Below, piece after piece: positions 36,514 to 48,500 of a DNA stretch of 64,000 nucleotides (within the stretch, counting starts at the first letter, position 1; every line of letters begins with the position of its first letter). Under the pieces are notes generated by a model. That model was not told where the DNA came from, made no database searches, and saw nothing but the letters and a program-made list of their open reading frames with translations. The translations under genes and the position numbers were made by a program. This DNA is from Sialis fuliginosa (taxonomy: Eukaryota > Arthropoda > Insecta > Megaloptera > Sialidae). The DNA lies in the NCBI GenBank assembly GCA_961205875.1, contig OY540816.1:16378701-16442700 (forward strand). The letters are read 5' to 3'.

Positions 36514-39500
36514 CTGAAATTGTCGTTAGTTTTGTTAGACATCAAAAGTTTTTTGATGATAGCAAAAAATTACGGGGGTCAGTTAAGTTTTACTGTCAAA
36601 TTCGTTTTCAGCGCTCAAAAATACGTAAGAAAAACATAGCCTGATTAAAAGGTACAAGTCATTTTTTGTGGGTTTGTGTATTATTTATTGAAAAATGTCC
36701 TAAAATTAATGGCCACTTTACCATATGCAAATTTAGTTGATATTTAATATTTCTTACCTATTGAATTAGCGTTTTCCATTTTAATCGATGTTGCTCCTCC
36801 GGATAAAGAACTTGACACCAAGTTTCCTGTTCCATTCGGGTTATTGTTTTCTCCTTTGCTACTGCCTTTGGGTTTACGTTTTCTAGTCTGTAAGAATAAA
36901 AATATTGAATAGAAATATTGATAAAAAAAAATTAAAACAAATACATTTTTTATAAAATGTACGATTCTGTAAGAACAGTGTTATGTGCGAGCAACCAAAT
37001 TCAATTAAAGAAAAATAATATACAATTATTAAATATAAAAAAAATTACGTATACCTAATAAAAAATATTTTGAAGTATTTCATTATTCTATTCATTTTTA
37101 ATTACATACATCCATGGCCATATCACAAATGTGTGGTTTGATACAAAAAAATACCCTATCAAATGGAAAAGCCGGAAATATTTTTACGTAAAAAACGTTT
37201 CGTTTTTTTTCATTTTCTGGTTTTCAAATATATTATATTTATGATAGATACATAGATTTAATTTCATAAAGTAATGATGCAAATATATTCATAAAAATTA
37301 ACAGTCTGAGGCCACCAAAAGGAACAAAAGAGAAACAAATTTGTCTAGAAAAGGACATCAGAGTGATAGAAATAAAAAAGAGAACTGACATTTATTAATT
37401 AATATATATATTTTTTTATCATTCAAAAATAATAAAGATCCTCAAAATATATTAATACGTCATTTTAAATAGAATAAACGACCACAGAAAAATGTGCAAG
37501 GAGGAGGGGGTAAAGAATTTGAACAAATAATTAACATAAACTTTTATTTAAATATTCAATTTGGATTTTTATTCGCAAGTAGTGGGTTATAGAATACAGT
37601 ATTGCATCAATTCACTCGATTCCAAAAGGAGACAAATGCTCCGTTTACCCCTCTCTGTGGACGCTCATAAGTGCGGTTGATTTTGGGAGAACAAAAAAAC
37701 TTTTCTCAGAATATTGATAAAGAAATCTTTTCTAATTTGAGTGTACAAAATTCAATATTTAGCTGATGTGAAAAACGTATTTTGAGATTTAGATAGAACA
37801 TGTATAATATGTAGAGATTGGAAAAATAGTTGTTATTTTCAATGAAATAATTACTAGTTGAATTTCATTTCGGAAAATAGTTGGTAAATAGTTTTTTTGC
37901 GATTTAATAATAATTAGTGCAAACGAAGCAGTAAAAAGTATCGCAAATAGTTTGAAAGGTAGTTGCAAATAGTTGATTTAAAATTGTGTTCAATCAAACC
38001 AGTTTTCTGAAAACGGTGGAGATATGTAATAAAAATTACAATAAATGCATTTTTACGCAATAGTTGAAAAACTATTTTTCCAATCTTTAATAATAAGGTA
38101 CATATGAGTATTATTACCTGTATGTTAGGTAAATAGTTTTTTTTACGATTTAATAATAATTAGTGCAAACGAAGCAGTAAAAAGTGTCGCAAATAGTTTA
38201 AAAATAATTTGAAAGGTAGTTGCAAATAGTTGATTTCAAATTGTGTTCAATCAAACCAGTTTTCTGAAAACGGTGGGGATATGTAATAAAAATTACAATA
38301 AAAGCATTTTTACGCAATAGTTGAAAAACTATTTTTCCAATCTTTAATAATAAGGTACATATGAGTAATAATTACCTGTATGTTATCCTTCTTCATGGCG
38401 AGGGGTCGAGTAACTCCGTGAAGCTTGTAGTAGAGCCCACAAGCGTTACAGACGGGCTCGCCGTGAGTATTTCTCCTCCACAAGGAAGTCATGGTAGTGT
38501 GACAGTTAGAGCAGGACAAACCAACACGTCTTGATGCAGACTAAACAGAGATACAAGATATTTAGTAAATTGTTTTCGAAAAATACACTCGCACCTACAG
38601 GCTGTCTAAATTAAATTACATTATTTTTAAAAACTAAAAAATTACAGTTAAACATAATAAAGCAATGTAACAGTCTAGTATTATTAGAATCCTGATGAAC
38701 TTGGAACAATTAATTGTTTTATTATAAATTTTAGTTTTTAATTGTCCATTTTCTGGCATTCATTTTTAGTATAAGGTACTGGCACCAGTCTTGGATCACA
38801 CCCCAATCTTGGATTCGTGTTTAATTAAATATACTAAATTAGAAATATTTGTTCATATTTAAAGAGCTTAATTTGATGACAATCGGCCAATGGGTGTTAA
38901 AATGGTGGATATTTAAACTAGTTATTAGTGTAATAGATTTATTAATTATTATCATAGCGTCTGCTTTACATTGTTTCAAAATTTACGATTCTTGATTTTA
39001 TAACTTTTTTGTCGTAGTACTTATCATTTTGTAATCATTAGCAAGTGTCCATTACTGGGTGTCCTTTACATATAATTTAAAAAAACAAACTATATTTGCG
39101 GACTTTCATAGTTAAATTGATTTAATAAAGAGATGCTTGTTTTATTAGTAATATGAGTTCATGAGAATTACAAAAAAGAAGCCCATCATCCCAAAAAACT
39201 GTATATCTTTCTGTTAAAGGGGCTAAGACTAGTGCCAGTATCTTATGTATATTATGTTCGTTTTAAATTATTAAAAGATCTTATTTAAATAAAGACAGCC
39301 TATAAAAGAGGAGCGAATCAAAAAAATATATATTTTAAATGTACATATATTTAGATTTCTGGGTATAATATGTCATATTGAGTGAAATAAATGTACTTTG
39401 TTTATACCAAGGAATCCAAACATATATAAATCGTGTAAGAAGCGTATAATCATGCATTAGGTGTTTAAGATTCAGTTAGTATAGCTAAAGTAAAGACAAA

Positions 39501-42500
39501 AAGCATTAAGTGACAATGATATATTTTTAATGCAATTTTTATTTTCAATTTTACATTATAATTGTTCTATGCCCGTTTGTAAGCAGTTCATAAAAATATG
39601 TAAATAACTATATATTGCAAATATTTTAACACAGAAATGTATAAAATAAAAATGACCTTAAAATAATAATAACTTTCTTTAAATAATATTATTAAATATT
39701 TAATTATAATTTTTACTGAACAATTATAATCTAGAAAGATGATGAAAAGCTACATGCAGACATGCAAAATGAATATAATTACGTTGAAACAAATACATAT
39801 GTACATAATTACTTAAAATTACATTTTACTTGACTTGACTTTTTGACCCATGTTTAAAAAAATACTATAGGTATTAAAATCAATAATGATTCTTCAGAAG
39901 TTAGTACTTGTTTCAAATTAATTATTACATTAATTACAAAATGTTCATTAGTAAATAAAAATGTTATTCTTACAATTAGTTTCTAATAAACATGCAAGCA
40001 AATAAAATACATACATACAACATAGTAATCTATTTAATATATTAGTGTATGTTTTTGTGAGTTCCATTTTATCCAATGCTTTTTATTTTATGATTATTTT
40101 ACCTCAAATAGCAATCGTGTAAAAGCAGTGAATTCAAAAACTCATTTTAATAATTTATTGGGTATAGTGGAGTGTATTTGCCAAAATCGTAAATAATATT
40201 CAAATTAAATAAATTTCAAACTTGAACTAATCTGTTTTGTGTTGCTTTAAAATATTTAAATAAATTTCACAATTAAAAAGTACATGCCGATTATTTTATT
40301 AAAATTAGAATTAGGCGATTGTTTATTTTCTTTTAACTCAAAATTTTGTATGTCTATTTTATTTTGGTAATTCCTCCCTCTTATTATTATATAAAAATTA
40401 ATTTGATAAAAGCTCAGTGATCCAATTAATTGAATTTTTAATAAAAGTACCAAAGCAACACAAAAACAGAACAGAGCAAGAAAATAAATGGTTTAGTTCT
40501 TATACTATATAAACAATATACAAACTAGAAATATAATTGAAGCTAATACAAAAGCATATGCGCACAGTGTAGAAGAATACGTGAAAATAATAATAATAGT
40601 AATAATAACTGATTTTTTCTAGGAATATAATATATAATTTTGTTTATTTGTAGTTTCTATAAATTAATATGCACAATTTTTAATAACAAAGTATTGTTGT
40701 AAAGTGTCTAATGAATTTGACATTTTTAATAGAAAATATTCAATTAACAACACAAGATTAGTTTATTGTGAAATTGTTGTCTAGATTTTAATTCATGATT
40801 TTTTAAAGGGACAGTTAGAATCTATTTTATAAAAAAAAATATTTTGAAAGTCAAAAATTATTAAAATATAAAATCTTGTATTACATTTATTCTAAAACTC
40901 TCCACTTTTATAAAGAAAATAAATTAAATACGTTCAATCCTCAATAACATTATCTGTAAATGTATACTACATATTTATGTAAAGAAAATGCTACAAGTAT
41001 GAATATCGGTGACGAAATAAATCTAATTTTATACTAATTAATTTTTTGAAGTTACAAAAAAATATTTTCTTGATTGCAGATGATACTTTATTGAATTAAA
41101 TTTTGAAAATACATTTTTGAATATTATTCATCATTATTTCACAAGATTAGATTTTTTTTAGTTGTAAGTTGTAATATTTTATTCTGAAGTAATTTAACAT
41201 TTTCTATAATTGCTACGAAATATCCGCATCAGTTACTCACTACTTTACCAAAAACATTGAACAACGAGCTTTGATTGGTTAATTCATGGAATTTCGGGTG
41301 GAATGTACCAGAAATTTAAAGAATGTCATTTTTTAAGCATTTAAGGAAGTGAGAAAGAAGTAATCAGAAAGAGATATAAACTAGTGTTCTGGCAGAAAAG
41401 TGAACATAAAAGTTCTTTGGTTAGCCTGGTTACTAGTTTCTATCTCTTTCTAGTTACTTCTTTCTCACTTCCTTACACGCTTAAAAAATTACATTCTTTT
41501 AATTTCTGGTACATTCCACCATAAATTCCTTAAATCAACCAATCAAAGCTCGTTGTTCCGTTTTTTGGTCAGACGTGAACGCTTCAAATATTTAAAAACA
41601 TGTTTAAAGTCTAAGGTAATGGTGCCCAAAATTAAACTTAACTTGAGTTACATTTGAGCCACATAGAAACGATCTGTTTGATTTTTTAAATTGAAACGTT
41701 ATCCGAGAACAACATAAATAAGTGATTCATAAAAAGAATAAGTATAATGTTTTTATTTTTTTATTTTGATTTTGAAGTAGCAAAAAGATTAATAAATCAT
41801 ATATACAAGCGTCAGTTTTGCAAAGTTTTACAATAAAGCAATGAACATAAATAATAAACTACAGGATTGAACGATATTTCCCTATTAAAGCCCAAATAGG
41901 AAATAAATTTTACTAGGAAAAACTACCCGATTACTGAATCTTTTTAATTATATAAAAATAACATTTCAGATTCCTCATTTCCAATAAAAAATTCTGCCCA
42001 CGTATCAGAAGAAAGCAAAATTAATATTTCGTAAATATCTCAAAAACAAAAAAACACATTTTTTCGTGTATTATCTCTAATAGTATGAAATATTAGAATA
42101 TCTATATAATAACTTTTTCCGGTCGAATTTATTTATACAAAAAATATGTTAGCTATTTCTTATCTTTATTTTATTAGAAATATAATTTTTTTGTAAAATT
42201 AATGGGTTTTGAGATATTTGGGATTCGTTGAGAAAACCTGAAATATTATTTGTATACAAATAAAAGAAGATTCAGTCATGCGACAGTTATTTCCATAGGT
42301 GGTCAAAACATTGACAAATAGCATGATTGGGGGAGACGGGGGTGGGGTATTTATTACTACGCATATAACTGACAAAAACAAATGCAAAAGAATTACGTGT
42401 ATAAATTTGTATATGTATGTATTTTTATGTATAAAAAACCTACCAATCTTCGACTGGATTTTTCCTCGGTAGATTGTAAGGAGGGGGCTGATGTTCTTGC

Positions 42501-45500
42501 CACCCCATTATACCCATGATAGTAGCTCTTGTAGAAATCACCCGTGACTCCAGGCTCGGCAGCCACTGAAACGCAACAGAGAACTCGTTTAAAACCAGTT
42601 TAGACCAGTTTTTAAACCAGTTTTGGGGGTAGGCTTTCGCGGCCCGATTTTCATTTTACATTCATATGTTTCTACAGGTTTTTTTTAATACAAAACGTTT
42701 TTTGCCTTGGTAATTAAAATTTCATATTTATATTATAATATTAATTCAAAATTTATCCAGATGTATGACAAATTTTTACCGAAAGAAACAAAAAATCACC
42801 ATAAAAATTTAAATTAAAAGCAGTTATGTTTATAAAAGGCAAAATTAACATGTAAGTGAAAAGTAATATTTAAAAAACCCGAAGAAACTAAGAAAGAAAT
42901 GAAAAATTTTAACTGTCGAAAAATCACAATTTTTAGTTCAAAACCTTTAAGATATTTATGATTTGCTTCATTTTTTTATATTTGGCATATTACAGGGCAT
43001 TAATTACATACATATATTGTGAGCAAATCATATAAAAACAAGTAAAAAAGGTTTATTCACCAAATTTGTTATGATTTTTCTGACTGTCAAAATCACGTAT
43101 ACCGAGAATGCCTAAGTTTTTTTTATATTAACAATTATTTACACTACAGTGCGTCTTTCTTGCTCAATATATCTATCTTTATCTCACAAACCATAGTCGA
43201 CTCGATAAGACCAATTTTTCGACGGGAGATTTCTACAAAGCTGTTTTGTGATATTAAAAAAATATGTATTAATATTTTGAAATGTTTGTTTTTGTTAGTT
43301 TTTCAATTATAGTTTTGTTATTTGTTTTGTTAATGTTAAAATATTTTTTGGTTGTTTTAAGGACATATTCAGGTAACATGCTCATATTCTGATTTTTAAA
43401 TTATTAATTACAAAATTAATTTTATAATTTTTACCAAGTCATTTAAAGGAAATATTAATATTCTATTTCTTAATGTTGTTCAACGTTTCGTCGGATATTG
43501 CAATGAACATCTTTAAGACGTTTAGGTACTGAAATCTAAAACGAAACGTTAGTGATAAAATAATTCACTACCAAAAAGTATTAAATATTAATAAAAATAT
43601 ATCATGCGATTTGGATAGGTTTCCATTATTTAATCATAAACCAAAAATATCTAACTAAAACCCAACAAAAACAAACAAAAAACAACAAAAATGAAACAAA
43701 TATGAATAAAATGAATTCTTGTGCGCATGCGTGCACAAGATGGTTGCCGGCGAACAGCTGATCATACCAGTCGACGTGGCTGTTTGACAAGCGGTCGGTT
43801 CATTCCGTTCATTTTGTGGTAGAGTCCGCAAGCGTTGCACAAGTAGTGGCCGGTACCGTCGCGACGCCACAGCGGCGTGGAGATGGCGCCACAGTTGACG
43901 CACTCGCGTCCCTCGGTGAAATATTCAGCTGCATCGACTGTCAGAGTTTAGAGGTTATGTACATGTACACATAAACACTACCTGCATATTTAGTGTGCTC
44001 TGACGAAAATTTGTAAATAAATTAACGTTCCGCCACTAATATCAGCGGCCATGGAACGTTTTGGGAAGGGAGGCATTTTTCATCAGAAAGGTGCAACTTT
44101 ATAAATTAACGAATTATTCAATATTTCATATTGTTAGTATTAAATATAATTATGCTATTTGACAGTATACCAGGGAAGGGGGACTGCTTCTGGTTTTCCC
44201 ACCTGTTCCGCCGCTACTGAATTAAATAATAAACTTTCATAAAATTATAAAAAAATATTCTCATATGCCGGTCTATAGTTTACCTATTATATACGGTATA
44301 CACTACATACATATAATATTATTATATTATTTTGTCTTCATTTAGTTACACTATTTTTTTTCAGTACGTAAAAAAAGATCAATAATCGTAAGTATATATA
44401 ATGTTCCCTATATTGTGTATTTTTTTACATTTGTACATATACTGTGCCGAAAGATTTTAAAATGTAGGTTTATATTAAATACACAATTATTTTATTATAA
44501 TAAGAGTTTATGTATTTTTGTTCATACTAGTAGTAATATAAATTTAAATTTTGTTGGAATTTTTATTTGGTGTGCCGCGAAATAAATCCTCTCCGCCCAG
44601 TGTGTTTTAAAGTAAAACAAAGTTTGACAAACACTGTCGTGGATACATATATCGATATATTTGTTTGTCTCAATTTAAATAGACCATCCGATATTCATAC
44701 AAATGTATACAATAAGTATACATATGTAAAAATAAGTGTTGAAATAAATTAACTAATATATTGCTTATCCATATTATATCATGCACGCTGAAAACTTTCT
44801 GATGTGCTTTTAATTATGTTCTTAATATATAAAAACGTTGGTGCGTATGTATGTGTTCTCACCAAGTCTAAACCACTGGACGTATCGAAACCATATTCAC
44901 ACCATATGTTAGTTTGGTGCTCTATAAGTTTATAGATTTTTAGGTGGCGCTGGAGTCGAGATATTATATGTGATTTTTAAACAAATTATTTTTGGGTAGA
45001 ACAACGTTTGTCGGGTCAGCTCAAACAACAATTACAACCCTCCATACGTGACAGGGGGTGAAATATTAACTCCCGTGCGAATCAGGTAGGGGTCCGCTAG
45101 TATTGATTAAATATTTTGGAAATAATTCAAACAATAATCGATTTGTTTTTGATCAAAATTATCACCAGTTATAGTTAATAAAAAGAACATTTTTTAATAG
45201 AACTAGTGCCAGATTCTACAGTCTATTGGCCCGGGGTCCCTACAGAATAAATTTTTGTAACTAAATATTTTTCAGTGGTGTGATGGCGTAGCAAGAAGAC
45301 TATTATAGACAATTCAGTGTCTCTGGTGTAGTAGTAGAATGCGGGGGTCCCTTTTAGTCATAGTATTCACAAATATAATTAAAATAATTTCTTATCTGTC
45401 ACATCCTATTATGTAGACAGCCCATGCTTGTATCTTCACTAATAATTTTTTTTTATATTTGCGAATATTATGTACAAAAGATCCCCCCCCCACCCCTTCA

Positions 45501-48500
45501 ATGGTGTCCTGACCAAGGCCTACAATATATATTTTTAAAAGGTATTGCATATAACATGCGATTTTCAAATTTGTAGATTTGTATCTACCTAGTGCATTCT
45601 TTTATAAATTAAAAATATATCAACCACTCGTTCTATTTCTTCCATAATACAAAAGATAATATGTTTTATTTTTAACATATACTATTACTTATCAAAAATC
45701 GATAAATTACAAATTACACACATACATATAGTGTATAATATATTGATTTTTGATAACACAAAAACCTTAGCAACGTATTGAAAATTAGCAATGTTTATAC
45801 CAACAACAAGTGTATGTGTGTATGTATGCGGGGGCGAACTACGCCATGTCCGTTTCCGGTTGACGAGAGTTCGAGCCCCGGCCGTTATCAGCGACGTGCA
45901 CTCAACCGCCGTTTCCGGTGCGACCGCGAGACGCCGCGTCTCACTTTAGCACGCGACCCTCCTTCTCTATCTAGTTTGGTATTTTTTTTGTAATATTATT
46001 TACAGTCTAAATCTGTGTTTCAGAAACATTTTTGATTCGTGGACTTATTTAGTTGCCAATGCGATTAAATCAACTTTATTAATTTTGGTAGCGAAATGCT
46101 TTATTTTTTAACTTCAATATATAAAACATATATTCAGCGCCGGATTTAGGGGGGGGGGGGCGAACATACATATAACTGAATTTTCAGACTCTCATTTAAA
46201 AATTCTATAAATAAATAAGCACAGTATAAGATTTAAAAATATAATTATGATATAACAAAGATGTGTAATAAAAAAATACAGGTTTGTATCTCATTTTATT
46301 TTATAATTAAATTAAAAAAAACTTTAATTTCTTCAAAATCGAATCCTATCCATGGGAGGGGGGATTAGAAATCACCCACCTCTCTCGAATTTGTCAATAT
46401 ACCTACATTAAAAGGATATAAATAAATAAAAATTATATATAATTCGTGCAAAAAAATGTACCCGAATCAGATTTTTTTTTAACCCTTAAATAGGGATCCT
46501 CCCAGTTTGAGAAATTCTGGTATAAGTGTGTGTATTATGTAAAGGTTATTGATGATAAGGTTTCGAAGCTACGACTAGAAATATTATTTCAAAATAATTA
46601 TTATTTTATATTTATATGTGTACACTCATGTATATATGAGAAAGACAGAAACATTCTAGTTAATATTGGTGGTAGGTAAAGTTACTATGAACTTTATAAT
46701 AAATGATATATCATTTTACTGTATTTAATATTTAAGATGATTTCATTATAATTTTTACAGCGTAAAGTTCAGACTTCGCATGCAGAAGTGGTCAACCAGT
46801 TTTCGTTCAAATTCGCTTATTACAAACTTAATAGCCTCCTCCCATTTGATTATTATAATATTTAAATCATTTCTCCATGTACCAAACAAAGATAGATATT
46901 TTGAAACTCATTTGCTAGATAAAGAAGTACTCTTCGTTTATATTACTCATATATATGTTTTTGTACGATTAAATATGTTAAACTTGATATAAAATTAATT
47001 AATGAAATGGACTTATATTTGTGTTTTTATTTAAAATAATGTAACTATATAAACACCGCCCTAGAAAAAGATAACCGATGATGTTTGTCTTAATTATTTA
47101 AAATCTGTTGTAAGTTATTCTGACTTTTAGGGTGGCAGACGACTTCTGAAGCCCATAGTACTTACATTTCATGAGAATAATAACTCAAAATTAGTAACGT
47201 TAAATAATAATAATTAAAATAATTTAAACTTTTAAAATAAATAAACCTTGCTATGAGACATGTTAATTTTTAATTTAGTGAAGTTCATACATAAAAAATG
47301 TTTGTTAGAAGCCAAGCATATACCTACTTATACCTATATAAAAGAATAAATGTAAATATAAGAAAGAGTAAATTCGAATTTTATTTCTAAGAGAAAACTA
47401 TGCGTAATGATCGTATAACGTGCGGTTGATTGGAATTTTGCAATTGACAGCTTCTTTCGCCAACAAATATGTATCTACGGTTAGTATATGTAGTTCCAGG
47501 AAGGCCATTTTGACCCCGCGTATCAGCTAAATTCAATCCATGGTCTTTTCTTACGCAATCCTACGTGTTTGGCGTCAACCAGCAGTCTCCAAATGTTTCG
47601 TTTTAATTATTTTAAATCGTATAGATTTCATAAATAAATCACAAATATCGGGTGCATTTTAATTTCCCCAGGTCAATATCTCGGAAACTAAATGAAGATT
47701 TTATGGGGTAAATGTTTTTTTCAAATAGTAACCTATATTTTTTATTTCTATTAAAACATACATTTTTTACGATATCAAGATAACTAACAGAAATTTCGGG
47801 ATTTTCAATATTTTTTACTCAAAAACTAAAACTTTAAAAAGAAAATCGTAAGAGGTAAAAAGTGCTAAGATTTAAAAAAATTTGTAAGAAATAAGAAAAT
47901 TTTATTTTCGTTTTTCAATGATAAATAATTTCATTAACTTGATGAAAAAGTTGGCAAAATATTAAAAAAAAATGTCAGTTCTATCATAACAAAAAACATT
48001 TTTGTCTTTTAAATTTTTTTTATTAAAGTTGATTTGAGTTAATTTAAAAATCATTTAATATCAACCACTTTTTAGATTTAAAAAAATCGTTTTCTAAAAA
48101 AATATTTCCTACAAAAGTTACGTATATTTTCCCGTACAATACGAATCTGCAATAAAAAATACAGGTTACTATTTGTAAAAAATTTCACTCCATAAAACCC
48201 TATAAACTATAAAAACCCATAGCAATACTAAATGTCCCCTCAAAATGCTACAACTTTTTGTTTAGTATTCGAGATATTCGCCTGGGGAAATTAAAACGTA
48301 GCACCTTGTATAACATAAACAATTATGAGTAAGTGTTAAAATGTATTCCAGATTAAAACAAAAATTTTAAGATCCTCAGTGCTGTATTTTTCAAGACCTG
48401 ACAGTACTAATATTAATTTTCTACATAGATAGTGTACGAGTATATGAAATACAATGGGTTCTTTTAATCGTAACATTTTGAAAGATAAACATTCGGCATG

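Larger units (their letters stand above)
38541..42443 (-). other. Intron between the fingerless exon and the C-finger exon (serpent-like)
   Basis: 3.9 kb. It holds the TIR element at 38771-39246 and the foldback at 41248-41570. The rest is AT-rich with nothing recognised. Confidence 0.8.

Noticed and set aside
36276-36545. Open frames on both strands over the last serpent-like exon
   Set aside because: Wrong-frame shadows of the Gln-rich coding sequence; the minus one crosses the splice acceptor.
43655-43903. Minus-strand frame ([12 protein letters not shown]...) at the N-finger exon
   Set aside because: Frame-shifted reading of the true N-finger exon running into intron.
45850-45885. tRNA B-box-like sequence (gttcgagccccgg)
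   Set aside because: No matching A box, acceptor stem or cloverleaf around it.
45778-45993. 71-codon plus-strand frame over the CpG-rich island
   Set aside because: No recognisable protein or splice context; probably open because the island is GC-rich.
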